From NCBI GenBank assembly GCA_903632075.3, contig CAHIKZ030005496.1:647501-711500 (forward strand): a DNA stretch of 64,000 nt. The letters are read 5' to 3'. The DNA comes from Acanthosepion pharaonis. Its lineage: Eukaryota > Mollusca > Cephalopoda > Sepiida > Sepiidae. A program made the position numbers and the translations under genes. This document shows, in pieces, positions 10,572-21,332 of this stretch (within the stretch, counting starts at the first letter, position 1; the number at the start of each line of letters is the position of its first letter). The notes beneath the pieces are model-generated. The model made no database searches, was not told where the DNA came from, and saw only the letters and a list, made by a program, of their open reading frames with translations.

Positions 10572-10760
10572 AGAACGGGTCCTAATCCGCTCGTTGATAG
10601 TAGAACGAGGTTCTAGTGATAGGAGGTTCTTTGCGGGGTGTGGAGTTGAAGGAAAAGTTAACAGATACTACAGCATGATCGGAGTTCCCAAGAGGGCAGA
10701 GCTGCGTGGCGCTACAAGATTCGGCGGTGGATGTAAAACACATAGAGAAGGGAGGCCTTG

Positions 10761-12557
10761 TGACGTCATCCCGTGCCTGTCTGTCCCGTCACCGTCCTGT
10801 CCTGTGACGACCAATGTGACTTGGTATTGGTTGCGCCACCAATTGTGACGTTCTAACCCTTTGCGGATTCGGATGGAAATCTGGTTAGATTCGGTATCAG
10901 CTTTGTCGTTCCCAGCTCGCCTGCAACGTCTGGTTACCGAAGTAACTGCTTTGATTTCTAGTCTAACCTAACCACGTTGTGATTTGATCTTAGGTAGACG
11001 AAATCAGTCTGTCGCCGGGCCGCAATGCAAGCCGAGTCCGACCAAAGGTAACACCACACAAGTTTATGTAAAAGAAAATAAAGTAAAAACTTGAAAAGTT
11101 CAAATGTGATAAAAAGATAATAAATGTTTTTATATCTGGTTGCTGAATACAGGACTGCATCTTTCTCCCACCCCGCTTCTATGGATTCGTGACATTTGTG
11201 TTTGTTAGGCAAGTCTTAATGGCTTAAGTAGTTTTTCAATAACTGGTTTTTGCTGTCTTCAGGCGATATTCGCAAAACTTGTTTTGGTGGTGTGAGTCTA
11301 AGTCGTTCTTCAAAAATAAATTGTTCTTGGTTAGAAGTTGAAGTCGAGATGCGTGGATCTTCAGTCAGCTTCCTGCGAGGCGGGTCTCAGAGCTCACAGC
11401 TCAACTGCAACTAACTTCTCTCTGACTCAACTTCCAACTGCTTTCTGTGTTACTGCCGTCCACTCGCTGCGACTCTGTTTATATGGACGCCGACCAAAAC
11501 CGGGGTGGGCCTGTCGGGGTTTGAGGTTCCTTGATAATTCTACATCCACAATAATGATTTTCTTTGTTTTCGGACAGGAAAATTTATTACTTTCCATTTT
11601 TAGAAGTCCATTACTTTCTACTTTAAGGGAATCGTCCTCCCAAATTCTTCATTTCTCATATAGGTATCTCATACCAATCCCCTCAGAGGGCGTCAACAGG
11701 TTTCCCCTCCTTTCTCTTGGTTTACCTTCGCCTACCGCTCACGCCACCATTCAACCAATGAACGCCCTGCAGAGTGGGTGGGGCTAGACTGGCCTCAGTT
11801 TAAAAATTTCGCTCAAAGGAAAAAAATTATGTTCTTTTTTTTTCTTTCTTTCTTTCCCCCGAGCAGACCTCCCACGACTCGTAGACTGGTCCCTAATATC
11901 TATCTTAACCGAATTTCATCTGGAGTTCGTCAACGAGATTTTCGTCAAATAATCATTGGGGTTGGTCAAGTGAATCTCTTTGTCTCGTTAATGCCTACGT
12001 GCTTACGTCGCCAAAATCTGTCCAGGCAACAAACTCTTATCATGACCAGCTCTGACATAAAACAGGTGTTTTTCTCAAAACAAAATGATATCTCCGAAGG
12101 ATAGTTAATGGTTTATTCCTTTCCTTTCTCTTTTCCCTTCCTTTCCTTCTCTCCTTGGGGGTGGTCCTCAGCTGAGGTCTTTCTCGGTCAATACGTGCCT
12201 GATTAAACTTATCTCTTAGCCTTCTGTTTTGTAGGCCACTTGACCAATTTGAAATTTTAATTTTTGTCATGGGCAAATTGCTATCTTCTTTCGCCGCGTC
12301 ATAACATAAATTAATTCCACAGATCAGATATCTTACGAATAATTATTTCAGCTTCTTCTCGCCTTAATTATTTCTCGCTTTTCATTTTCACGCGACCGCT
12401 AAATAGTGTCACAGCCTTACCTAACACGTTGAGAGCAAAACGCGTGGGAAAGTTAACTATCTGCGTGAGGGATTGAGAAATTGAGAAATTAAGTGTTTGG
12501 ATGCCTGCCCGGTCAGTAGTAGCATTCTCGAGCCACTTGGTATGATGGTTACATTAG
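10761..12557. other. Unrecognised region upstream of the LINE
   Basis: Includes frames of 149 codons (11338-11787, plus) and 108 codons (11778-12104, plus). Neither shows a known domain or a balanced protein-like pattern, and T/C-rich patches occur at 11840-11870 and 12115-12160. Composition is somewhat less AT-rich than the surroundings, so an unrecognised transposon or untranslated region is possible. Confidence 0.5.
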
Positions 12558-12559
12558 AA

Positions 12560-12748
12560 CATGTATATACCCACTACAAAACTGTACCTTTTGTTTTAAT
12601 GTTAAAAAAAATTATTAAGGTTTCATCAGCTGGGAAATCACGATGGTACTCCTGCATCGTAGCATCGTAATTACCCACCTGATTAAACCGTAATCTTTTT
12701 TTTTACCGCTGAAACTAGATGTACAGTTTTGTAGTGTGTATGTATATA
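12560..12748. repeat. Inverted repeat
   Basis: ACTACAAAACTGTAC (near 12573) is mirrored by GTACAGTTTTGTAGTG (near 12720), and ATGTATATA occurs on the outer side of both arms. Class unknown; a MITE-like element is one option. Confidence 0.55.
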
Positions 12749-12862
12749 TTTTAATATAACACCGCATAATAAATAAAGATTTATCGCTCTGCCTTTGTTT
12801 TGAGCCCTGTTTTTAATTAATGTCTTGAACATTGAAATCTTACTGTTCATTCTTTTCCTACT

Positions 12863-12864
<2 letters not shown>

Positions 12865-12914
<50 letters not shown>
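12865..12914. repeat. (AT)n microsatellite
   Basis: About 25 AT units. Confidence 0.95.
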
Positions 12915-12915
<1 letters not shown>

Positions 12916-13049
12916 CCACCTCTCCTTTGCCTCAGGTTTTCTTTTCATCCATGGCAGAGAAGGAGGAACACTTTCATCACAAATGAAGATGAGGCTTGGA
13001 GTAAGAGAAATAAAATTGTGCAAAAAGTTGCTAAACTAACACAGAGAGA

Positions 13050-13470
13050 ACATTTGAGGGACACTTCGACGTGTTTAACAAGCTAGTCTCACGAGATCAA
13101 TTACGATGATTGGTGAGTTCGAATTTCATTGAGTGCTCCACACTTTCAGCATTGTGCTACATCTAAGCTACGCTTAGAAAATCATTTGGGAACTTCAACG
13201 TTGTGTAATGCTTAGCAGGTTTGTCTTTCTAGATGGATTATGACTAAATAGTGAGTCCGATTCTAACTGGGTGCCCCATATATTTGCTCTCATGCCACAA
13301 CTAATCTACGCTAAGTAAATCACTGTCTTCACTTCGTCGTGGTGTAAGGGTTAGCGAATATCTCTTGCTAGATTAATTATAACTGAGTAGTGAGTACGAT
13401 CTTCACTGAGTGCTCCATTCTGGGGCCTTAGGACAAAGCTATGCTTAGAAAATTATCATAGAGAATAACG
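13050..13470 (+). mobile_element. Three tandem tRNA-like SINE units (family A)
   Basis: Three consecutive units of about 140 bp begin near 13055, 13187 and 13328 with ACTTCGACGTG-like heads (ACTTCAACGTTGTG, ACTTCGTCGTGGTG), carry TGGTGAGTTCGAATTTC or its variants in the B-box position, and end with CTAAGCTACGCTTAGAAAATCA or its variants. They are diverged from one another, so the array is old. Tandem organisation of a SINE-like unit in one orientation is unusual. Confidence 0.75.
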
Positions 13471-13479
13471 CGGGTGTCT

Positions 13480-14150
13480 TAAGGAAATGATGCAATATTT
13501 ACTTGTGAACACATGCGATATTTTTTAAGCTTCTCTGTTACTTTTGTTGATAGATCGCCGCGAGTTTTGAGGCTACTGGGAGATGACTGATTTAACGAGT
13601 CACTATCACTAAATAGATTACCAAACAAGGCCAAAACTTTTCTGTCTGAAAACTTGTGAGAGGTGCAGGACAACAAAACACCGCCGACTGTATACCGACA
13701 ACTGTGCAACAGGATAACTCCTAACTGAGAAAATTCAACACGAGTAAAACATAACTGTTGTTGTTTTTTTTTTTTATCCGATTAAAAGTATTTTATTAAG
13801 GAGTAAAACTTTAATTAGTGAATATCCTTCTCCTAAATAGATATTTGAAAAGGCATTATGTTAAATATGAACTAGTCTTTGTTTTTAATTATTTTTAATA
13901 ATACAAGCGAGAAAGGACAACTCGAATTCTAACATATTTTTTAATAAAAAATATACTTTATTAATTAATAAATTACATTACGATTTACGTTATTGAAATA
14001 ATTAAAAACAAAAAATTACATTTTGTTTTGTATTTTTCGATTGATTTTATTGAAAACTGATTAAAGTCAAGTGTGTTGTATTGCATTATATTTTATATGT
14101 CAATTTACTTTATTTACAAATAAATATATTTACGATTTACTTTATTAAAT
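13480..14150. other. Unrecognised AT-rich DNA
   Basis: No gene recognised. A 76-codon minus frame at 13479-13709 has no identifiable domain. Confidence 0.5.
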
Positions 14151-14157
14151 TTTGATT

Positions 14158-14360
14158 TTCTTTCTGTCACGCTTTCATTCAGGATATCCTGTGAGTGTCA
14201 AATTCTCTTAGCCGCCTTTACTTCATATATCTCTAGGAAATTTCATCTCTGTTCTTCTGATTCTAAGTATAAGTTTGTTTAAATTTGCTTTAATTGTCCT
14301 TCAAACATGCCCGTTGTATACATTCTCCGTGCATGCTATTCTCAGAATTATACACATAAG
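14158..14360. repeat. Dispersed repeat D, copy 2
   Basis: Matches 7690-7860 closely through TCACGCTTTCATTCAG, TCCTGTGAGTGTCAAATTC, TTGTCCTTCAAACAT and CATTCTCCGTGCATGC, with a short insertion near 14225. Confidence 0.8.
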
Positions 14361-14999
14361 TGTATATGTGGGATATATATAAGGAAAAAAAAATCTTTAA
14401 TATTACCCTCAAATATTACTCCATCTTAATTTGAAACCTAAACTTTAAATAAGGAAGTTTACCCATCTAAAAATAATTACAAATTACCTTCATGAATTAG
14501 ATTCAAACTGATAAAGATGTTACCTTAACAGTCATTCACAATATTAAAAGGTTACTATCAGTAAACTGTTATATTTTAAAAAATTATTTTAAATTTGTTC
14601 TCTATTAATGTTTTAATAAATACGGTAGTTAAGTTATATTAAATCCCTAAGTTATTTGTAAAATGTTAAATATTTAAATTACTATCAAACATTAAAATCT
14701 ATTTTTTTACATAAATTGCTAAAAATATACCACCCCTCTTCTTCCTACGTAAAACCTAATTACAGTTTTTCTCTTTACTTCCCCCTTCTTTCTTTTTTGC
14801 TCTTCTCCCCTCCTATTTCAATATATCACTTCCGTTAAGTTAACCGTTTAAATAGGTCAAGGTCTGGTCCATCCTCCCCCAATACTAAGTATGAAAGAAA
14901 TATTAAAATAAACCCTCTCTAAACTCGACCATGTCTCTCACACCACTCCTCGCACCCTCTCTGTTAAATAACATAAACTTAATACTACTCATCAAAAAT
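14361..14999. other. Unrecognised AT-rich DNA
   Basis: No gene, RNA or repeat recognised. Confidence 0.55.
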
Positions 15000-15205
15000 G
15001 AGAATTTACATTTCATCTTTCGTTTCATTTTTTGGAAGTGTTATCTAATGATCCAGCGCCCCTTAAAAGGGCTCTGGTGAAGTAAATTATTATAATAGAA
15101 CCATAAAGTGGTCTGTTTTTCTTTAAATTATTAGCATTGTTTACATTGAGCTTTCGGGATTTCATCCTTTTTTAGACTACCCATACTGATTACCAAGTTT
15201 TTCAT

Positions 15206-15212
<7 letters not shown>
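15000..15212 (+). repeat. Hairpin repeat with hammerhead-like core, copy 2
   Basis: TCTAATGATCCAGCGCCCC, a loop, GGGCTCTGGTGAAG repeats the layout at 2178-2215 (core, stem II, altered GAAA), followed by AAAGTGGTCTGTTTTTC. The flank from 15120 to 15205 is the reverse complement of the flank at 2044-2120, so the hairpin and its flank have opposite relative orientation in the two copies. Confidence 0.65.

Positions 15213-15292
<80 letters not shown>
15211..15292. repeat. (AT)n(AG)n(ATAG)n compound microsatellite
   Basis: AT units pass into AG units and then about eight GATA-type units. Confidence 0.95.
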
Positions 15293-15296
<4 letters not shown>

Positions 15297-15379
15297 TTAG
15301 TGGTAATATCACCTCTATAAAACTACTCTCTCTAAATTCTATTTTATTTACGGAGTTGTTTTTTTTCTGTTTTTTTTTT

Positions 15380-15465
15380 GAATTTGTAGGTCTGATGAAT
15401 TGATCGTATTTATGATTCCAATGGAATAAATTATGACCATGGAATATTAGTGTTTAAGCCTTTTT

Positions 15466-15470
<5 letters not shown>
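15380..15470 (+). repeat. Repeat with CTGATGA and hairpin half
   Basis: AGGTCTGATGAATTGATC is followed by TATGATTCC and ATTATGACC, compatible with stem I GGU/ACC and a short stem II, but GAAAC is not preserved. The tail ATGGAATATTAGTGTTTAAG matches the hairpin at 37863-37910. Confidence 0.45.

Positions 15471-15530
<60 letters not shown>
15469..15530. repeat. (AT)n microsatellite
   Basis: About 31 AT units following GCCTTTTTTATT. Confidence 0.95.
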
Positions 15531-15533
<3 letters not shown>

Positions 15534-15779
15534 ACAGCTTCCAATCAGTGTCGTTTACCCAATTTAACTCAAAATAGATGGGTCAATTCATAGTTTAGTT
15601 TTCAGGCATTTCCATTGGGATCGGTACCGAGCGATGATATCATCACCTCCTTGACTAAACGATTATCGTGTGATTCGAAACGGGATATCTTGTTCAGAAC
15701 ACAAAAATCACTATTCTGTTACATACTGTTTTAATGAAAATTAGAACGAAAACAATGGTTATATCTATACTGATTTACT

Positions 15780-15912
15780 AAGCGTACCTAAGATATGGGC
15801 ACAAGGCCGAAAATATGGAGCACCCAGTGGAAATTGATCTCACTACTCTGTCTTAATTAATCTAGCGAAACAAGCTCGTTAAACATTACGCCACGTCGAA
15901 GTACCCAACGCC
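15780..15912 (-). mobile_element. tRNA-like SINE, family A
   Basis: On the minus strand it runs from GGGTACTTCGACGTGGCG through ACGAGCTTGTTTCGCTAG and GGGTGCTCCATATTTTCGG to TGCCCATATCTTAGGTACGC. This is the same family as 63385-63520, with good overall conservation. Confidence 0.75.
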
Positions 15913-16049
15913 TAATACGTATATAATACTACCTGTCACTTGTAGCTCTAGACAACGATTTTTTTTTATTTGTATTTTGCAGATATCACATTCCAGCTCT
16001 GCCATTCAATGGCACTGAATCGGTAAGTAATTTACTCGTTGTTTTCCAT

Positions 16050-16225
16050 TGCACTTCTCGCTTTCAATATACCCTGTAAGTGTACTATTTTCCAAGCCCC
16101 TTTTTCTCATTTTGTGTTTCAAATATTTCAACTGTTTCTTTCTTCTTGAAATTAGAGGTTTCCTTTTCTTTCTCCGTAAAACCACTTCGTTGGTCACGTG
16201 TTCCGTACGCGGCATTCTCAGTAGG
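16050..16225. repeat. Dispersed repeat D, copy 3 (diverged)
   Basis: CGCTTTCAATATACCCTGTAAGTGT and GCGGCATTCTCAG are the counterparts of the conserved blocks in copies at 7641 and 14158; the middle is diverged. Confidence 0.55.
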
Positions 16226-16275
16226 GAAATAAGCGCGTATTATACCGATGAAAATTCCTGCCGAAACTCGTAACA

Positions 16276-17070
16276 AAAATCTGAGTGCGCATTATACACA
16301 TATATCTATTGTACTCACGATTATTATATTGTCTGCGTCTTTATCTTTTTACCTTGCTCAATTTTGATTACATCTAGTAATTTTTTTATCTATCAGAATT
16401 ATTTAAAACTAACAGTTCTAATGCATCTACAACATACATTTTCGTTAAAATCCCTAAGTTATAAAGATAGCAAAAAGATTATAAATGAATAAAAATAATT
16501 CTGTAGTTACTGCTGTGAGAAGACTTTAAGCACTATTTTGAAGTAGAATTTTGATCGATTTAACTCTGGTCCATTTCTTCATAAAGGAGCTGAGACCTGG
16601 AGGAAGATATTCTTAATGTTACCCCACTTTTTATCTTGTATACTTTGATTTTGTCAGGTCAGGTTAACCTTATCCAATCCCTAATATCACGCACCCGACC
16701 TATCAGTTCAAAATGTGAAAATGTATTATATAGACGGTTCGTTTTTCTTAAATGCTTCTTAATGTGTGCCACTGTGTGTTTGTAAATATCAACCGACGAA
16801 TTCTTTATCAGCAAAATAATGCGAGGTGACGGTTTGCTTGTAAAAAGATACTGGAGAGCAATAAGAGTGAAAGTAAGAGATGGTATAACACTTCAATCGT
16901 TTAGAATCGAGCCGCTTGATGCTATGTGTGTCACGATATAGTCTTCTTAATAGGTGACGTATAAGGAAGGTGCTTAAAAAAGGGAGAGTTAAATCGATTT
17001 TCAGCAAAGCAGGGGCACTACTTTCTTATACGCTGACGGCAGATAAGACAACGGAATTTAGTAGCAGTGG
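16276..17070. other. Unrecognised AT-rich DNA
   Basis: No gene, RNA or repeat recognised. Confidence 0.55.
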
Positions 17071-17071
17071 C

Positions 17072-17130
<59 letters not shown>

Positions 17131-17187
17131 CATTCACACACACACACATATATATATATATGTATATATATATAGAGAGAGAGAGAG

Positions 17188-17224
<37 letters not shown>

Positions 17225-17225
17225 A

Positions 17226-17281
<56 letters not shown>

Positions 17282-17295
17282 GGAGAGAGAGAAAG

Positions 17296-17330
<35 letters not shown>

Positions 17331-17341
17331 GAGAGAGAGAG

Positions 17342-17426
<85 letters not shown>

Positions 17427-17440
17427 CACACACACACAGA
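17072..17440. repeat. Long compound microsatellite of CA, TA and GA blocks
   Basis: Four successive modules each contain (CA)n, (TA)n and (GA)n, repeating in the same order, so the locus is a tandem array of a compound microsatellite module. It yields the spurious Thr-His, Tyr-Ile and Arg-Glu frames on both strands. Confidence 0.95.
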
Positions 17441-17689
17441 AATAGAATTAGAATTTCAACTTTCTTCCGATTTCTGAGTTACGCAGATACGCTATTCACT
17501 AGTCAGAGGTTGATAGTAAAACGATAAGGTGAAAATTTAATTTTATTTGTTACTTGGAATGATCTATTCTTATGATATTGAACATTAACATTACAAATAC
17601 TGCTTACACTAACGGCACTATCTCTCAGAAATATACTCATCCATCTTACTGTCTTTGCAAAACACAATCTCTCTCTTTCCCCATATACA

Positions 17690-18575
17690 AGCAATGCCCT
17701 TTCTTTTCGAGATGAGGAAGATAGGATGATGTGAAGCAATTGGGTAGCCACCACGATCACCAGACCTTACACAATATTTTATGCTGTGTGTACTGAAAGA
17801 TCTTGTTTACGGGCTCAAACCGAAAATAATTCGCGACTTAAAAAAAACAAAAAAAACAAAAACAATTTGTGATACACTTTCTGAAATGAATGCAGAATCG
17901 ATCCTCCAGATCTACAAATCAACAATTCGCCCTTGCATGGAGTACTGCTGCCATATATGGTCTGGAGCCCCTTCTGTTTGCCTTAGGGTTCTTGTTAAAC
18001 TCCAAAGGCGGATATGCAATATAATTGGCCCTGTTCTGGCATCTCGTCTACAGTCACTTTCTCACAGACGCGCCGTCGCCTCTCTCTGTCTTTTCTACAA
18101 ATACTTTCATGGAAATTGCTCCGAGGACCTGCAGTCGCTGGTTCCCAGACGTCATGAGTTCAAGCGCCCTACGAGGCTGGCATTCCGCTCTCACCCCTTC
18201 ACTGTCGAAACTCCTAAATGTAGCCGTCTCTTCTACTCTAATACCTTCATGTCTCGCTCCTCTCGCCTGCGGATCTCCCTTCCATATTCCAGTTTCCCTG
18301 AGAGCTATAATCTCCAGCTATTCAAGTGTAATGTCAATCGATATCTCCAGTTGCCTTGAACTATCCACTATCCTTCACCTCATCCTTTCTTCTATCGCTC
18401 CTATCTGATCTCGCTCTATATTTCCTGTAACCCCTTGCGTCCTAGTGGCTTCCCGCCTTGCTTGGGGTGAAATGCTCAAAAAAAAAAGAAATCTGTAAAA
18501 TTGCTTGTAGAATTTTTGCTGATAGGGTTCACCGTTGTATTAAATGTGACGGGGAGCATTTTGAACATCTTTAAT
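17690..18575 (+). pseudogene. Mariner/Tc-type transposase remnant split by a LINE
   Basis: Frames before the insertion read PPRSPDLTQYFMLCVLKDLV and YGLKPKIIRDLK, the region after the last Asp/Glu of IS630-Tc1-mariner transposases (compare PRSPDLTPCDFFLWG). After the inserted LINE the frame resumes as ICKIACRIFADRVHRCIKCD and GEHFEHL then a stop near 18573, which is the typical C-terminus. The piece CGCGGCAAAAGTAACGTC (complement, near 18688-18705) could belong to its terminal repeat. The N-terminal and catalytic parts are not recognisable. Confidence 0.75.
17880..18489 (+). mobile_element. APE-type LINE, 3' end with poly(A)
   Basis: An uninterrupted frame from the thumb to the C-terminus (ESILQIYKSTIRPCMEYCC, RRICNIIGPVLASRLQSLSH, PESYNLQLFKCNVNRYLQLP, stop near 18357), then the family 3' tail CTTGCGTCCTAGTGGCTTCC and a short A-run. 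It is the best preserved 3' end of this LINE family in the window. It sits inside the transposase remnant; the short shared sequence GAAAT at both junctions is a possible target duplication. Confidence 0.85.
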
Positions 18576-18736
18576 ACTTTGTTAGTCATAGCAAATCATG
18601 TTGTTTTGATGTGACAGTACATATAACTGTTCTTCATTAATACATCAATTTATTTTTGGTCAATAAAAGTTAATAAATTACAAAAGACGTTACTTTTGCC
18701 GCGATATATATAATATCTACTTACATTCTGACTTCC

Positions 18737-18784
<48 letters not shown>
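18737..18784. repeat. (ATA)n array
   Basis: About 15 AAT-type units at the 5' edge of the RLE LINE fragment. Confidence 0.95.
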
Positions 18785-19722
18785 CGGCTGAAACTGCAAA
18801 ATACCTAAAAAAGACAGCAAAGACGAATGCAACCGACCAGTTACAGAAGCTATGGCAAGATAAACCGCTTCATGGCCAATACTCTGCCCGTACCAAACAA
18901 GCTGACGTAGATAAAACCCGTACCCATCAGTGGCTACGTAGTGCAGGGTTGAAAGCGGAAACGGAAGGTTTTATCCTTGCTGCGCAGGACCAATGCTTGC
19001 TAACTAGGAATTATCAAGCACATATACTAAAATATTATGTCAGCTCAAAATGCAGATTCTATGATAAATATCCAGAAACGATTGATCATCTTGTATCAGG
19101 TTGTACGGTGTTGGCACCCACTGAATATAAAACCCGACATGACAGAGTGGGCCAATATCTGCACTGGAAAATCTGCAACTTCTACGGGAAGGAAACTGAA
19201 AGAAACTGGTATGAACACCACCCAGACCCGGTTACGGAGATAGGACCTGTTACAATTCTATGGGACTACACAATACACACTGATAGAACAATCAAGGCCA
19301 ACCGGCCAGATATTGTTATTAAAGACCACAAACAAAAACGGTGCCTCATTATTGATATGGCAGTCCCTGCTGACTGCAATGTATCTCTGAAGATATTCAA
19401 AAAGTTGTCAAAGTACAAGGACCTTGAAATAGAAATCTCGAAAATGTGGCATATGGGAACATCAACAATCCCTGTTGTAGTTGGAGCCCTAGGATTGGTT
19501 GGAAAAGATTGCAGTCGACTAATTGAAGGGATTCCTGGAAATCCATGCCTCAAGGAGATACAAAAGAGTGTTCTGACAAGTACAGCCCACACCTTACGAA
19601 GGGCTTTATCTATGTAATTTTTTTTTTCAGTGGAAAGCGTCATGACGCCATTTCTAACCTTTTCCCCTGGGCGGGACCCGGAAAGAAATGTAAACGCCAG
19701 AAATCAAAGAAAAAAATAAATA
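18785..19722 (+). mobile_element. RLE-type LINE (R4/Dong-like), 3' fragment
   Basis: A 5'-truncated LINE tail: an open coding end (18787-19617), a short 3' UTR with CTGGGCGGGACCCGG, and an A-rich tail that runs into (AAT)n. Bounded on both sides by AAT-type arrays. Three minus-strand relatives lie at 34995-36626, and a long one at 27310-29930. Confidence 0.8.
18787..19617 (+). CDS. RLE LINE polyprotein C-terminus (zinc knuckle + endonuclease)
   Basis: An uninterrupted 277-codon frame with no ATG at its left edge, because the copy is 5'-truncated. It reads AETAKYLKKTAKTNATDQLQ and GQYSARTKQADVDKTRTHQW, then a zinc-knuckle-like segment (CRFYDKYPETIDHLVSGC; the second Cys is replaced by Tyr), then RPDIVIKDHKQKRCLIIDMA, which has the PD...D pattern of restriction-like endonucleases, and PVVVGALGLVGKD near the end. 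In RLE LINEs this domain nicks target DNA. The intact frame is notable, but the missing reverse transcriptase means it cannot act alone. Confidence 0.8.
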   Translation, partial: AETAKYLKKTAKTNATDQLQKLWQDKPLHGQYSARTKQADVDKTRTHQWLRSAGLKAETEGFILAAQDQCLLTRNYQAHILKYYVSSKCRFYDKYPETIDHLVSGCTVLAPTEYKTRHDRVGQYLHWKICNFYGKETERNWYEHHPDPVTEIGPVTILWDYTIHTDRTIKANRPDIVIKDHKQKRCLIIDMAVPADCNVSLKIFKKLSKYKDLEIEISKMWHMGTSTIPVVVGALGLVGKDCSRLIEGIPGNPCLKEIQKSVLTSTAHTLRRALSM

Positions 19723-19728
19723 AATAAA

Positions 19729-19770
<42 letters not shown>
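19723..19770. repeat. (AAT)n array
   Basis: About 15 units following the LINE tail. Confidence 0.95.
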
Positions 19771-19771
<1 letters not shown>

Positions 19772-20149
19772 CCATCTTTATTTAATATCAGATTTTTAAA
19801 ACATATCCACAGACATTAAACGGGAGCAGGGACTTTCCTATAATGCACTCTTCGGCCAAACTACCCAGTTTATTTATTATTTCACGGCAATAAATGGAAG
19901 AAAAGAAGAAGGAAAAATGAAAAAAAAGCAAAACAAAACAGAATAGTAAAATATATCAACAACAAATCCATAAAAGAACAATGGAGCTTGGTATAATCCC
20001 ACTCGCCACCAAAAAACAAAAATTTAAGATACATATACATACTGTAATGACAAAAGTGCGCAGGCGTAGGCTTCAGAAAAGTTTTATTCAACTGAGAATA
20101 CAAGCTTCGCATATAGTGTCCTTTTTATATTCCCACTAAACAGAAATAG

Positions 20150-20235
20150 CTCTCTCAAAGAGTACACCAGAATTGTTGAAACAAAATGGCTATTTTTCTA
20201 GTGATTTTATATCATGTTTCTGTTATAATTTTCGA

Positions 20236-20240
<5 letters not shown>
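20150..20240 (+). repeat. Dispersed repeat E, copy 1
   Basis: ACACCAGAATTGTTGAAAC, AATGGCTATTTTT and GTTATAATTTTCG match 48608-48680 and, as there, lead into an (AT)n array. Confidence 0.65.

Positions 20241-20306
<66 letters not shown>
20238..20306. repeat. (AT)n microsatellite
   Basis: About 34 AT units between repeat E and the family C SINE. Confidence 0.95.
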
Positions 20307-20308
<2 letters not shown>

Positions 20309-20656
20309 GGAATCTCCCATCTTGTTCGAGTATGAAGGTCAAGCAGCTCTGTTCCTAGGAACCGACAGCCATACGCCAGCACATAATTTGGTCATAATGT
20401 TAAAGTCTTTGTGCAGGACCATCAGAGCTTTTTGAAGGGCCGAATACAGAGAACTGGTGCACTACGTGCCACAAGGTCCCCAAACGACCCTCCACAGGTT
20501 TTGAATTCAGTGTTGTCATTATCTATCCAAAGCTATAAAACACAGTATGTCCTGCTATTTACTCACAGCTGGAGAGTGAAGAAGATTAATACCCAAGGGT
20601 ATTGGCACTTCCGTGAATGTAATGGATTCAATTGGAATTCTAACTCGGTTCTCCGA

Positions 20657-20660
<4 letters not shown>
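20305..20660 (-). mobile_element. tRNA-headed SINE, family C, copy 2
   Basis: Parallel to 5984-6375 through TTTTTGAAGGGCCGAATACA, CTGGTGCACTACGTG, AAGGTCCCCAAACGACC and GTGAATGTAATGGATTC. The tRNA-like head is cut off by the (AT)n array at 20659, so the promoter half is missing. Confidence 0.8.

Positions 20661-20720
<60 letters not shown>
20659..20720. repeat. (AT)n microsatellite
   Basis: About 31 AT units replacing the SINE head. Confidence 0.95.
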
Positions 20721-20722
<2 letters not shown>

Positions 20723-21214
20723 TAAGAGGCCGTTCTGTCAGGCGGTGTTTAAGCTAGCTCCTGTGAAGGGATCATGATTCGGTCTTCATCACAATATGTA
20801 GGGAGGTGTAGAACTCAAAATTGATCGCTGCATTTAGTATTGCATTAATGAACATGCATGTTGCTTTGGGAAAGAAGTATCTCTTTTAAGAATGGATATA
20901 TTTGAAAGAATCTGTATGTGTAAGATAACATTTTAGCAAGTGTTGCATTCTGATAATTTAAGGTGTGGTTGGACTTAATTCTGTCTAATTTTACAGATAT
21001 ATTTTATTTATATATGAATTTTTGAATACGCGCACGCAGACACACACACACATACACAGACACACACAATAAAACCTTGATAAACCAATGACATTCTTGC
21101 TCTTATATATACAGTTGCCTTGATAAAATTTCCTCAGAGAACGAGACTCGTTGGCTAGAAATAGTTTTTCCTTTTCTCCTTTTATTCATTTTGTTCCTTT
21201 ACAGATACACACCC

Positions 21215-21332
<118 letters not shown>

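Larger units (their letters stand above)
8385..10760 (-). mobile_element. APE-type LINE (jockey/CR1-like), 5'-truncated
   Basis: The longest copy of this LINE family in the window. Reading down the minus strand: the end of an endonuclease domain (CPLGNSDHAV near 10690), a linker (HRNHFFHLFRSD, near 10370), reverse transcriptase (SNYRPISLL near 9790; AGVPQGSIFGP near 9400; YADDTTIYS near 9310), the C-terminal region (RRICNIIGP, SLSHRR) and a 3' tail ending CTTGCTCAGGCGTAATGC near 8390. It lacks its 5' end. Related 3' ends occur at 1190, 6388, 17880 and 41425. Clade assignment to the jockey/CR1 group is from motif style only. Confidence 0.85.

Noticed and set aside
11338..12104. Two plus frames of 149 and 108 codons
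   Set aside because: No recognisable domain, odd Ser/Leu-rich composition and no splice or homology support.
17018..17527. Long open frames of up to 185 codons on both strands
   Set aside because: They are translations of the CA/TA/GA microsatellite (Thr-His, Tyr-Ile, Arg-Glu, Cys-Val, Leu-Ser runs) and occur in all frames.
20760..20800. Additional hammerhead at the GTGATGAAGACCGAATC complement
   Set aside because: CUGAUGA and GAAAC are both altered and no stem I pairing could be found.
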